Below, piece by piece: positions 16,262 through 24,327 of a stretch of DNA of 64,000 nucleotides (position 1 is its first letter; the number at the start of each line of letters is the position of its first letter). Source of the DNA: Muribaculaceae bacterium Isolate-110 (HZI) (lineage in GTDB: Bacteria; Bacteroidota; Bacteroidia; Bacteroidales; Muribaculaceae). A program made the translations under genes and the position numbers. The stretch is from positions 1 to 64,000 of the forward strand of contig RIBL01000009.1 in NCBI GenBank assembly GCA_003762875.1, in the 5' to 3' direction. A model generated the notes under the pieces. The model made no database searches and had not been told where the DNA came from. It saw nothing but the letters and a program-made list of their open reading frames with translations.

Positions 16262-17692
16262 ATGAAAGAGAAAGACCGCCGCTGTCCGCGCGGCAAACTC
16301 CATTGTTTCGACTGGCTTGATGATGTGCCCGAAGTGCCCGGAGCGGGTGTTGACGACATTGTCGAAGTGCAGTTCAAGAACACCCGCAAAGGATATTACC
16401 GCAATTCGCTCGGGCTGCCGCTCGAGATCGGCGAGATGGTGGCCGTGGAGGCCACTCCAGGCCATGACATAGGATGCGTCACGCTTACGGGGCGTCTCGT
16501 GGCCATGCAGATGCGTCGCGCCGGTTTCAAGAGTGATGCCGAGATCAAGCGTGTGTTCCGCAAGGCCAAGCCGGCCGACCTCGAGAAATATGAGGAGGCC
16601 CGTGCGCGCGAGAACGACACCATGATACGTGCACGCAAGATAGCCGAGTCGCTCAATCTCAATATGAAGATTGGCGACGTGGAGTATCAGGGCGACGGCA
16701 ACAAAGCCATATTCTACTATATAGCCGACGAGCGTGTCGACTTCCGTCAGCTCATCAAGGTGCTTGCCGAGACATTCAAGGTGCGCATCGAGATGAAGCA
16801 GATTGGCGCGCGTCAGGAAGCTGGCCGCATAGGCGGCATCGGCTCGTGCGGACGTCCGTTGTGCTGTGCCAGTTGGATGACCAACTTTGTGTCGGTCGGC
16901 ACCAGTGCCGCGCGTTATCAGGATATTTCGCTCAATCCGCAGAAACTTGCCGGACAGTGTGCCAAGCTCAAGTGTTGTCTCAACTTCGAGGTGGACACCT
17001 ATGTGGAGAGCTCCAAATTTCTTCCCGAGAAGAATGTGCGCCTCGAGACGGCCGACAATACATATTATCACTTCAAGACCGATATATTCAAGAAAGAGAT
17101 TACCTATTCTACCGACAAGCAGATGGCGGCCAATCTGGTGACCATCGATGCCGAGAGGGCGTTTGAGGTAATCGAGATGAACCGTCGGGGCGAGAAGCCG
17201 CTGAAGCTCGAGCGTGAAGGTCAGGAAAAACAGCGCGAAAAGCCCAAGCCTATCGACCTGGCTTCGCAGGATGACCTCACGCGCTTTGACAAGGCCAAAA
17301 AGAAGAAAAAGAAAAAGAAACCACAACAGACCGGCGACAAGCCACCGGCTCCGGCAGCGCAACAGCAACCGGCCGTTGTCAGTCAGGCCCGACAGGAACA
17401 GAAGCCGCAGCGGCAGGAGGGCGGGGATCGTAAGCCCAAGGGACAGCGTCCTGCCGGTCAGAAGCCGCAGTCCAAGCCGCAGGACCGACCCGAACATCAG
17501 GACAAGCCGCGCAATGAAGCCCGTCAGCCTGAACAGCAGCGTCGCGATGACCGTCAGCCGCGACAGGGCGGCCAGCCTCAGGGCGAGCGTCAGGGTGGCA
17601 ATCAGCCGACACGACAGCCATCTCAGCGTCCGGCACCTTCGTCGGGCCGTGGGCCCAAGGCTTTCCGCGGTGAGGAAAACGGTAATGCCTGA
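16262..17692 (+). CDS. ricT: PSP1-domain regulatory protein RicT with long disordered tail
   Basis: A 476-residue protein. Residues about 30-320 are the PSP1/RicT domain: EVQFKNTRKGYYRNS, GRIGGIGSCGRPLCCASWM and GQCAKLKCCLNFE. These paired Cys motifs are those of B. subtilis RicT (YaaT), part of an Fe-S complex that steers RNase Y. A further Cys cluster (RRCPRGKLHCFDW) opens the protein. From about 320 on, a tail of about 150 residues rich in Lys, Gln, Pro and Arg looks disordered and RNA-binding. A clear Shine-Dalgarno (AAGGAGGG, eight bases before ATG) is unusual for this phylum. It directly follows rny, and RicA and RicF are not nearby. Confidence 0.88.
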   Translation: MKEKDRRCPRGKLHCFDWLDDVPEVPGAGVDDIVEVQFKNTRKGYYRNSLGLPLEIGEMVAVEATPGHDIGCVTLTGRLVAMQMRRAGFKSDAEIKRVFRKAKPADLEKYEEARARENDTMIRARKIAESLNLNMKIGDVEYQGDGNKAIFYYIADERVDFRQLIKVLAETFKVRIEMKQIGARQEAGRIGGIGSCGRPLCCASWMTNFVSVGTSAARYQDISLNPQKLAGQCAKLKCCLNFEVDTYVESSKFLPEKNVRLETADNTYYHFKTDIFKKEITYSTDKQMAANLVTIDAERAFEVIEMNRRGEKPLKLEREGQEKQREKPKPIDLASQDDLTRFDKAKKKKKKKKPQQTGDKPPAPAAQQQPAVVSQARQEQKPQRQEGGDRKPKGQRPAGQKPQSKPQDRPEHQDKPRNEARQPEQQRRDDRQPRQGGQPQGERQGGNQPTRQPSQRPAPSSGRGPKAFRGEENGNA

Positions 17693-17731
17693 TCCCGGTC
17701 ATGTCATGCAATATTATTTTGTTAACGCGAG

Positions 17732-18205
17732 ATGATCAGAATCGTCTACATACTTACAGCAATCGCCGCCCTATGGGTGGCGGTTGCCTCTTGTACGGGT
17801 GGGCAGCGTGATTATAGCCGCTGGACCGACCTGCCGGCCCGTGGGTGGGCTTATGGCGACACGGTGAGCCTGTTGCCTATCGACACGGCTCTTCATGACA
17901 ATGATTCGCTTGTGAGACGACCGTTGAGGTTCGGGCTCACTCATTCCAACGATTATCCTTATTCCAATCTGTGGCTTGAGGTGACTTATCACGGTGAGGA
18001 AAGCAGCTATCGCGACACTCTCAATGTGTCGCTTGCCGATGTCTACGGCCGATGGCTCGGCAGCGGTTTCGGTGCAAATTACCAGCATGAGATTGTGCTC
18101 AATCCGCGTGCCGATATCGATCTTACCCGACCTGTCACGGTGCGACATATAATGCGTGTCGACACGCTCCGCGGTCTTGACAGGATAGGGGTGAGTGTGA
18201 GATAG
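17732..18205 (+). CDS. gldH: GldH-family lipoprotein
   Basis: A 157-residue lipoprotein: hydrophobic N-terminus with lipobox VASC (Cys21). The body follows the GldH pattern, including LRFGLTHSNDYPYSNLWLEV, DTLNVSLADVYGRWLGSGFG and VRHIMRVDTLRGLDRIGVSV. GldH is needed for gliding and is widespread in Bacteroidetes, including non-gliding gut species where its job is unclear. It lies 39 bases after ricT, an arrangement common in the phylum. Outer-membrane lipid anchoring is expected from the family. Confidence 0.85.
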   Translation: MIRIVYILTAIAALWVAVASCTGGQRDYSRWTDLPARGWAYGDTVSLLPIDTALHDNDSLVRRPLRFGLTHSNDYPYSNLWLEVTYHGEESSYRDTLNVSLADVYGRWLGSGFGANYQHEIVLNPRADIDLTRPVTVRHIMRVDTLRGLDRIGVSVR

Positions 18206-18236
18206 TGTATCACAATTATCAGTATGAATAAACGTA

Positions 18237-18273
18237 ATGTCGGAGTTGACGCGTCGCGCGCCGACTCCGACAT
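18237..18273. terminator. Hairpin between convergent gldH and LruC-type genes
   Basis: Arms ATGTCGGAGT (18237-18246) and ACTCCGACAT (18264-18273) pair perfectly, with extra GC pairs inside the loop. No strong T-run on either side. It is placed to stop both transcripts. Confidence 0.6.
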
Positions 18274-18288
18274 GAGACATATTCACTA

Positions 18289-20457
18289 CTATCTTGTTTT
18301 CTTCTTTGTGGGGTATGTACTCAAGGATTTGTCAAATCCCCATATCCAGTTGGGGCTCAGTTGAGACGGGTTCTGTACATATTTGTAGAAATTATTATTG
18401 GCAAGAGCTATGCTGATGCCTTCGCGTGCCCATGGACCACTGCATACAGTGACAAACATCTGTGGTATCTTGGATGAGGCATCCACGCGCGGCATCTCTA
18501 CGGTATATCCGTCCTGCCAGTTGTCTATGTTGACGGGGGTAAGGCCCGGTTTGCCGTCGTTTTCGGGTGTGCCCGGGTCAAAATTGGCCGAGGTGTCCGC
18601 GCCGAGAGTATTGTCGGGGTCGACTATTGCGAAAAATCCTAAAGAAGTCGGTTCCCAACCATCGTGGGCTGGATAATCGTTAGCCGGAATATAGAATTTA
18701 GCAGTCTTGCCGTGGTGTGTCTGATATTCGCCCACGTTTATAGGTACTCCTGTCGAGGAGCCACCGAGCCATTTATGCATCTCGCATCCGACTATAAACT
18801 CTCCGTCCTGCATGGTCGACACAGGTCCGGATTTTATGTATTCCGACAGCAGCATGTCGGGGTCGGCCGGCCCTCCGCTTGCCGAGGCTTTGCCCTTCCA
18901 TCCGAGATAGATGGGGAGAGTGCCTCCCGAGGCGAGGGGGGTGACGGTTATCTCTCTGACCAGGAGACTTCCGTCAAGATCGGTGTCGTTAAACTTGGGG
19001 TAGAGTGTGCTGTAGGGCGGTACGTAATAATGCTTGTCGTTTTCTTTGTCATGATAGTATCCTTCGTGGGTTTCATCAGGAATGAAGCTGTCGGGTATAT
19101 AGTCGGGCTCGTAGCGGGTGATTATGTCGGAAAATTCCACTATAAGGTCGTTGAAGTCCCAGTCATAGGAGCCTCCGAGGTCTTCGGTATATATGCGCCA
19201 TGGGTAAGTGGATGCCTTCTTTGGTTCGTAGAATGGCTGGTTCCATTGTACGTATCCGTATGAGTGGTGTTCAAGGAGATACACCTGCGGTTTTTCCGAG
19301 CGTTGTTCGGCGGCATTGTGCGGGCCGTAGTACATGGCGTATACAGCCACTTCGTCTTCGCTGGTCTCACCATCGCGTGTCCATTTTATAGGTACCTCTT
19401 TGTAAAACAAGGTGGAGCAATAGGAAGTGTTCATATCCTTGATTGTGGCGTCGTAAAAACGGGTGTCCCATCCGGGATAGTTGTAGCGGCTGTTGGTGTA
19501 TGACTTTAATCCTGAAGAGGATGTGTGGTTGATGGCAAATGACAGGTAGATTTCCTTGGAAACATCAATGTCAAAATTCATCCAGTCGAATTTGACGTAT
19601 GGACCGCTTTCGATTGACGGCTCTCTGTTGTCGACCCAGTTGACATTGTCGGATGAGGTTTTGATTGATGTTCCGACTGAAATTCGTAGAGTCGAGTCGG
19701 GCTGCATGGCGAACGGGTCGGTCGATGCGCAGAGATATGTAGTGATGTCGTTTTTATATACAGCTTCTCGCGGTCTTACGCAAAACCAGCATAAGTCAAA
19801 ACTCTGGGCTTCGGAAAAGAGGGGGCTGTAGAGGTTTGACACGTTTGGCATCAGCGGACCTCCATACCAGTCGTTGCTTACAGAAGTGGTCTGAAGGTAT
19901 GGCGAGTTGTATGGGTCTTCGAGTATTTGATTCAGCTCGGGATTCTCTTCGAGGTTGAGGGTTATGTATTTTGTTCTTCCGGGATTGGGCGTTATTGAGA
20001 AGTATTCACCCTTTTTGTTTGGGTCACGTATGGTGATGTCGCGTCCACCCCGCGATGGGGTAGCGGTGGACAGGTCGAGGGTCGCTGATGGCGAGCAGGG
20101 ATATTCGGTGCCGTCAGCCACGACGATTAGTTGGTCTATGCCCTTCGGTATTGTCACGGGCACGGCGTTGTCGCCCTGAAAGCCCGGAATGTCGGCAAAG
20201 ATGTAGAGGTTTTCATCGATCTCGGCGTAGACTTGGAGATTGACAGCCTTTGGGGAGATTACGCGCAGTCCGGCGGTTGTAGCCATTGTCCAGTCGTGGT
20301 CGGGATGAGGAGAGCCGAACTCCTTGATGAAGGCGCGGTCATAGAGCTCGTTCCGGTCAGGCATTTCCTGAAACTTGTCCTCTGAGCATGCTGTGACGGC
20401 AAAGCCAAAAGCGACCGTCATAGAGGCAAGAATTGCATGATTGATTGTAATGTGCAT
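18289..20457 (-). CDS. LruC/DUF4842-type surface lipoprotein
   Basis: A 722-residue lipoprotein, starting at MHITINHAILASMTVAFGFA; upstream in-frame sequence contains the promoter, so the longer start is rejected. The lipobox VTAC puts the lipid on Cys24. The N-terminal part has an EFGSPHPDHDWTMATTAGL motif found in Bacteroidales lipoproteins of this class. The C-terminal part has the LruC/DUF4842 signature TEDLGGSYDWDFNDLIVEFS, followed by VREITVTPLASGGTLPIYLG and a glycine-rich beta section. A role in surface display or adhesion is inferred; nothing identifies a substrate. It is a single gene with its own promoter. Confidence 0.85.
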   Translation of the reverse strand: MHITINHAILASMTVAFGFAVTACSEDKFQEMPDRNELYDRAFIKEFGSPHPDHDWTMATTAGLRVISPKAVNLQVYAEIDENLYIFADIPGFQGDNAVPVTIPKGIDQLIVVADGTEYPCSPSATLDLSTATPSRGGRDITIRDPNKKGEYFSITPNPGRTKYITLNLEENPELNQILEDPYNSPYLQTTSVSNDWYGGPLMPNVSNLYSPLFSEAQSFDLCWFCVRPREAVYKNDITTYLCASTDPFAMQPDSTLRISVGTSIKTSSDNVNWVDNREPSIESGPYVKFDWMNFDIDVSKEIYLSFAINHTSSSGLKSYTNSRYNYPGWDTRFYDATIKDMNTSYCSTLFYKEVPIKWTRDGETSEDEVAVYAMYYGPHNAAEQRSEKPQVYLLEHHSYGYVQWNQPFYEPKKASTYPWRIYTEDLGGSYDWDFNDLIVEFSDIITRYEPDYIPDSFIPDETHEGYYHDKENDKHYYVPPYSTLYPKFNDTDLDGSLLVREITVTPLASGGTLPIYLGWKGKASASGGPADPDMLLSEYIKSGPVSTMQDGEFIVGCEMHKWLGGSSTGVPINVGEYQTHHGKTAKFYIPANDYPAHDGWEPTSLGFFAIVDPDNTLGADTSANFDPGTPENDGKPGLTPVNIDNWQDGYTVEMPRVDASSKIPQMFVTVCSGPWAREGISIALANNNFYKYVQNPSQLSPNWIWGFDKSLSTYPTKKKTR

Positions 20458-20546
20458 AAATCGGAGTGATGAAATGAATTTTTTTAGGTAATGGAGCGTC
20501 AAGTTAAGTAGAGTCACCGATTTATCGTAAAATGACAATCGGCCCA

Positions 20547-20576
20547 CAAATGTAATATAAAAATTACCCCCCCCAA
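20547..20576 (-). promoter_or_regulatory. Promoter of the LruC-type lipoprotein gene
   Basis: On the minus strand: TTG (20574-20576), 19 bases, TACATTTG (20547-20554). The spacer carries a run of eight G residues. The leader to the start codon at 20457 is about 85 bases. Confidence 0.75.
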
Positions 20577-20601
20577 TTTTTTAACACGCATTAACTATAA
20601 A

Positions 20602-20661
20602 GGGCCAGGCGGGAATTCCGGTGCATCAATATATTAATGCTCCGTAATTCCCGCCTGGCCC
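20602..20661. repeat. Short inverted repeat at the left edge of the repeat region
   Basis: Perfect 16-base arms GGGCCAGGCGGGAATT (20602-20617) and its complement (20646-20661) enclose a loop with GGTGCATC ... ATTAATGC. The sequence GTGCATCA-ATTAAT recurs at 20696-20712, 21130-21152 and in variant form near 52720-52736. It lies beyond the promoter of the divergent gene and could also form a cruciform. Confidence 0.7.
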
Positions 20662-20782
20662 AACTTTTGTTTCTTATGGCCCAAGCCGAAGTTACGGTGC
20701 ATCACAGATTAATACCCGCCCCAATTCTGCCTGACATAAGCGTCCCCAGGCATCCAATGCATGCCTCTCTATATCCGCAAGG

Positions 20783-21122
20783 GCGTCCGCAGGCATCCTG
20801 TGCATACCAGACTACATCCCGCAAGGGCGTCCGCAGGACGCAGATTTGATCGTAACTGGGTACACCGAAGCGCAGCGGAGGTGTGCCCGGACAAATGACA
20901 CAATACAATGATGGCGTCCGTTAGGACGCCGATTATCGGGCGTGATAGCTGATACAGCTCCCTCTCACGATAACCGATGTCCTGTCGGACATCATTTCTT
21001 TGTAGCGTGCCACTCCGGGCACACCTCCGTTGCGCTTCGGTGTACCCAGTTACGATCAAATCTGCGTCCTGCGGACGCCATTGCGGGATGTAGTCTGGTA
21101 TGCACAGGATGCCTGCGGACGC
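20783..21122. repeat. Large inverted repeat, 109-base arms (107 of 109 matching)
   Basis: Left arm 20783-20891 and right arm 21014-21122 are reverse complements with two mismatches. Within each arm are small palindromes such as GCGTCCGCAGGACGC. The 122-base centre carries two further hairpins, GCGTCCGTTAGGACGC and GATGTCCTGTCGGACATC. No transposase gene or protein-coding frame of quality is present, and no clear target-site duplication is visible. It resembles a non-autonomous palindromic element (MITE-like) or a composite of short REP-like units. Confidence 0.8.
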
Positions 21123-21174
21123 GTATGCCAGGAGCATTAATACATGATGCACCGGGATTTCGGCTTGGGGTAAG

Positions 21175-21216
21175 CTTTTGTTTCTTATTGAGCTTATGAA
21201 ACTTTTGTATCTCCTT
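21175..21216 (-). repeat. Dispersed spacer repeat, copy 2
   Basis: The reverse complement of this stretch (AAGGAGATACAAAAG, then TCATAAGC and AATAAGAAACAAAAG) matches the segment at 112-154 with few changes. It directly borders the large inverted repeat. Confidence 0.6.
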
Positions 21217-21303
21217 TGGGATGGGAGGGCGGACTTTTATTTTTGAGTGTATACAAAGACCTCGGGCATCAATCAAACGATTGATGCCCGAGGCTGCTTT
21301 TTG

Positions 21304-21377
21304 TAGCGAGACCGAGAATTGAACTCGGGACCTCCGGGTTATGAATCCGACGCTCTAACCAACTGAGCTATCTCGCC
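21304..21377 (-). tRNA. tRNA-Met (anticodon CAT)
   Basis: On the minus strand a 74-base cloverleaf: acceptor GGCGAGA with TCTCGCT (G1-T72 wobble), D arm GCTC-AGTTGGTTA-GAGC, anticodon loop TTCATAA, T arm with GTTCAATTC. G at position 1 and a paired acceptor end mean it is not the initiator tRNA. CAT could also belong to a tRNA-Ile read through lysidine; elongator Met is more likely. CCA is not encoded. There is an A-C mismatch at the base of the anticodon loop. Confidence 0.9.
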
Positions 21378-21393
21378 ATCACAATTTGCATTG

Positions 21394-21424
21394 CAAAGGT
21401 AGACATTTTGGTTAAAACCACCAA
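21394..21424 (-). promoter_or_regulatory. Promoter of tRNA-Met
   Basis: On the minus strand: TTG (21422-21424), 20 bases, TACCTTTG (21394-21401). The tRNA 5' end is 17 bases downstream. Confidence 0.82.
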
Positions 21425-21895
21425 ATTTTTTAGCGAAAACTTTTGTTGTAGTTATTGACATTTTATTGACATTGTTTCTACATGTTATTGACAATACTTT
21501 TACAAATTATCAACATTTTTGTGTAATATATTGTGATATAGGCGGTTGTTTTATGGGCGTTTTGTGTTGATAACTTGGGGGTATTGTTGAAAACAGTGTT
21601 AAATATTTACACAAAGAAGCGGCATTGCTCCCATGTTGTCACAACTTGGAGCCGTGCCGCAATTCTTTTACTCAACAATAACATTCGTATATCTCCTACG
21701 GGGAGGAGAGATCACTATGAGGTTTTTATCCTGATGCAAAATTACTAAGATTGTTTGCTTCGGTATATACCTAAAAAGAATGATTATTGAGTTGAAAATC
21801 GGAGTGTCGCTAATGGTTTTTAATTATTCTACGTTGTTTTGCCTTTGGTTGATGTGTTTTTTTGCCTTCGGTCGGGTGTGGCGGCGTCCGGGTGA
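21425..21895. other. AT-rich gene-free spacer with repeated TTATTGACA and TTATCAACA words
   Basis: This 470-base stretch holds three direct copies of TTATTGACA within about 50 bases (around 21450-21495), TTATCAACA in both orientations (near 21508 and 21566) and TTTACACAA. These are one or two changes away from the DnaA box TTATNCACA. No gene, tRNA or promoter for the flanking DUF4230 genes is evident. The function is unknown. Confidence 0.4.
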
Positions 21896-22486
21896 TTATC
21901 TGATGTCGGGGGAGCCTTCGGGTGTCGGGTCGGTGACGATGACAGTCTTGCCGGTAAGGCCCGAAAGCATTGAGGTGAGATTGTCGGCCGCTTCGGCTCG
22001 AGCACGCCTGACATAGCCTTTGCGGTAGATTTTGCGCCGGAAATTGTCGCGCACCTTGGCCTTGATGGTGTTTTCCTCGGACGTGGTGAAATGCTCCGAG
22101 CCAAAGAGCCGGTCGTTCCATGTGTCGATGACAAGATAGGAGCCGGGATCGGTCGATTCGTATATCTCGACTATTTCGCGGGGGAGTGTCACGAGTATAG
22201 TGTCGCCCTGTTCGCTCAGGCCGATGTTCTCGAGGTCGAAGGTGATGGTGCTGTTGAGGGTGGCGCGGGCAAACATATGTCGGGTGCCTATCGATGCTTT
22301 GATGGGCACGTCTTCATATATGTCAAGAGCGCAGAGCCGCACCATAGGACTGATGTCTGTGATGGTGGAGTCGTGGGTTGTGACGCGTGACGCCTTGGGT
22401 GAGCGGACCCACCATATGGCGGCCGCGCCGACAAGGGTGACGACGGCGATTATGACCAGCAGTCGCAGTGTTCCGAGAAGTTTCAT
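21896..22486 (-). CDS. DUF4230 membrane-anchored protein
   Basis: A 196-residue protein with an N-terminal membrane helix (LRLLVIIAVVTLVGAAAIWW) and a periplasm-facing domain of the DUF4230 type: IKASIGTRHMFARATLNSTI, GDTILVTLPREIVEIYES and IYRKGYVRRARAEAADNLTS. Function of the family is unknown. It lies one base after another DUF4230 gene on the same strand. The pair looks like an ancient duplication, and the two products may form a heteromer (inference). Confidence 0.82.
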   Translation of the reverse strand: MKLLGTLRLLVIIAVVTLVGAAAIWWVRSPKASRVTTHDSTITDISPMVRLCALDIYEDVPIKASIGTRHMFARATLNSTITFDLENIGLSEQGDTILVTLPREIVEIYESTDPGSYLVIDTWNDRLFGSEHFTTSEENTIKAKVRDNFRRKIYRKGYVRRARAEAADNLTSMLSGLTGKTVIVTDPTPEGSPDIR

Positions 22487-22487
22487 C

Positions 22488-23117
22488 TTATCTGTCCTCC
22501 CTGAAATTTATGATTACCTTGTATCCGTCTTTGCCGAGCATCGAGCTGAAATAGGCCTCGGCTTTGGCCTTGGCTTCGGTGACGAGTTTGTCGCGAAACA
22601 TCGGTTTGTTCTTGACTTCGTTTTTGAGCACAGTGTTCATCTGCTCTTTTAGGGCGGCGCGCTCGGCTGCGTCGATTTCGGAGCGCAGTCCGGTGACGCG
22701 ATAGTGGTCTTCGCGTATCTCCATGTCGCGTCCGAGATATTCGGTCATAACCGGCGGGAGCGAGAGCGTGACGGTCTTGGTGTTCTCGTCGACTTTCACA
22801 TCGTCGGGTGTGAGGTTCGAGAGGTCGATGTAGGCGCGCAGATATGTGTCGTAGGAATAGGCGGCCTTGCGCTTTCCGAGTTTCAGGGCGTCGAGCAATG
22901 CCGCCGAAGTCTGTTTCAGACCTTCGGCTTCTGACAGAGGAATGTCATCGATGGTGGCCATCTTGGAGACGGTCATTCGGGCAAGAATGAGTTTGTCGAC
23001 CGACTTGACTTCGGAGAAGAGCACGTTGTCGCGTTGCTCTTCTCCGGCGCATGACCATAGGCCTGCGGCCGGAAGGCAGAGCAGTAAGGCGGGAATAAGA
23101 TGATGTAGGATGTTCAT
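22488..23117 (-). CDS. DUF4230 lipoprotein
   Basis: A 209-residue protein with a lipoprotein signal (LLLCLPAAGLWSC, Cys at about 23). The mature part has the same layout as its neighbour: VDKLILARMTVSKMATID, AYIDLSNLTPDDVKVDENTK, TVTLSLPPVMTEYLGRD and a C-terminal helix with AKAKAEAYFSSMLGKDGYK. The family is DUF4230, function unknown. It is upstream of and almost touching the membrane-anchored paralogue, so the two are co-translated from one mRNA; one is lipid-anchored, the other helix-anchored. Confidence 0.82.
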   Translation of the reverse strand: MNILHHLIPALLLCLPAAGLWSCAGEEQRDNVLFSEVKSVDKLILARMTVSKMATIDDIPLSEAEGLKQTSAALLDALKLGKRKAAYSYDTYLRAYIDLSNLTPDDVKVDENTKTVTLSLPPVMTEYLGRDMEIREDHYRVTGLRSEIDAAERAALKEQMNTVLKNEVKNKPMFRDKLVTEAKAKAEAYFSSMLGKDGYKVIINFREDR

Positions 23118-23266
23118 TGAGGCTACATATATAATTAACGTGAGAGAGCGGGCGTCGACATAGGGTGGGGAAGACGCTCGGTCGCTACACGGGGTGTTTA
23201 TTCTATAACCTCAAAGCCGGCGATACGGTTTTCAGTCGTGGCGGTGGTGTCGCAGCGGATGAGGCG

Positions 23267-23557
23267 TCAGATGCCCGGCAGTTGCTGCACATAGGCCGAG
23301 TCGCTTGCCAGAGCGTTGTCTCCGACGAGCAGTTCGGTGGCCGGGGCATTGTTTTCGGCCGGGTTGAGGATGAAGATTGCGGCGGCAACAGCCAGGATGA
23401 GAGCCGGGATGACAAATACCCATGCGGGGATATGTCCGGCGTTGCTGTAGTGGTGTGGTCTGTTGTCGGGGTCGGAATGCTGATAATGGTGGTGCGGAGT
23501 CCCGTCTGTGGTCGGGGTGTGCATGTTGTCGTGCTGACGTGCTTGTTTTGTTGACAT
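23267..23557 (-). CDS. Small single-pass membrane protein, His-rich N-terminus
   Basis: A 96-residue protein with a hydrophilic, His-rich start (TPHHHYQHSDPDNRPHHY) and one membrane helix (IPAWVFVIPALILAVAAAIFIL near 44-65), then a short tail. I do not recognise a family. It is upstream of the DUF4230 pair on the same strand with a 149-base gap. Past its TGA the same frame stays open for another 22 codons to a TAA, so the stop could be a recent nonsense change. Real but low-information gene. Confidence 0.5.
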   Translation of the reverse strand: MSTKQARQHDNMHTPTTDGTPHHHYQHSDPDNRPHHYSNAGHIPAWVFVIPALILAVAAAIFILNPAENNAPATELLVGDNALASDSAYVQQLPGI

Positions 23558-23993
23558 AGTTAGGTGTATTTTACAAAATACAATGGAGGTAATGGAAGGG
23601 TTTGTTGGAAGAATAAGGCAATGTTTTAAGTCTTGTTGCCCGGGAGGCGATGCGGGGAGAGGGGAGGTGTTGGGTCTTTGGTTACTGACCGGGGTGCGGT
23701 TCGTGTCGTGCGTGTTATATCTGACGCAGTAGAATGATGGATTGGAATTGTTATATGTGGCAAATTTACCACATATTTGAATAAATACGGATTATAAATA
23801 GTTAAAATATATTAATATAGAGATCCTGGATCGGTTAGCGATTGTGAGTGGAGCTGGGGGAATACGGTCGGGCGGTGGCAAAGTGCTTTCTATATAATTA
23901 ATGTGTGTGTATTTCGTGGGATGCACTCGATGTGTGGAATGGTGATAAAAATACGCGAAATTGAATTTTTTTGATAAATTTTTTGGAAAATAT
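23558..23993. other. Gene-free AT-rich spacer
   Basis: I see no gene here. The only structure of note is an imperfect palindrome ATATGTGG-N8-CCACATAT near 23752-23775, which could be a regulator site or chance. The right end runs into the tRNA-Val promoter. Confidence 0.5.
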
Positions 23994-24024
23994 TTGGAGG
24001 ATTCAAAAATAGTCTCTACCTTTG
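23994..24024 (+). promoter_or_regulatory. Promoter of the tRNA-Val pair
   Basis: TTG (23994-23996), 20 bases, TACCTTTG (24017-24024): exact consensus, 19 bases before the first tRNA. Confidence 0.87.
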
Positions 24025-24043
24025 CATCGCTTTAAGCAAGAAA

Positions 24044-24118
24044 GGGTGCTTAGCTCAGCTGGTTCAGAGCATCTGCCTTACAAGCAGAGGGTCGGGGGTT
24101 CGAATCCCTCAGCACCCA
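24044..24118 (+). tRNA. tRNA-Val (anticodon TAC), copy 1
   Basis: A 75-base cloverleaf: acceptor GGGTGCT/AGCACCC, D arm GCTC ... GAGC, anticodon stem TCTGC/GCAGA with loop CTTACAA, T arm GGGGG-TTCGAAT-CCCTC. CCA is not encoded. It is identical to the copy 48 bases downstream, and both probably come from one precursor. Confidence 0.96.
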
Positions 24119-24166
24119 CCCAATCAACCAAAACTCTTGCTTAAGCTTGATAGACGAAAGTCGCTC

Positions 24167-24241
24167 GGGTGCTTAGCTCAGCTGGTTCAGAGCATCTGCC
24201 TTACAAGCAGAGGGTCGGGGGTTCGAATCCCTCAGCACCCA
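24167..24241 (+). tRNA. tRNA-Val (anticodon TAC), copy 2
   Basis: Same sequence as the first copy over all 75 bases, separated from it by a 48-base spacer without a promoter. The tandem repeat raises the dose of this tRNA, or reflects a recent duplication kept identical by gene conversion. Confidence 0.96.
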
Positions 24242-24327
24242 CTCGAGTTTGAAAAACGCTGAATCCTTACGATGGACTCGGCGTTTGTTGTTTTTATTAT
24301 TAACCATAAATTCCCGTAGTAACAGAA

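Noticed and set aside
16241-17497. A 418-codon open frame on the minus strand
   Set aside because: Antisense to ricT; its Leu-rich composition mirrors the Lys/Glu/Gln codons on the sense strand.
18664-19263. A 199-codon plus-strand frame inside the LruC-type gene
   Set aside because: The minus-strand reading has a lipobox, promoter and DWDFND motif; the other strand has none.
20783-21122. Insertion sequence
   Set aside because: The inverted arms lack a transposase between or near them. I list the region as a repeat only.
21425-21895. Replication origin
   Set aside because: DnaA-like words are present but are imperfect, no dnaA or other origin gene is near, and rRNA and ribosomal operons on both sides point the same way.
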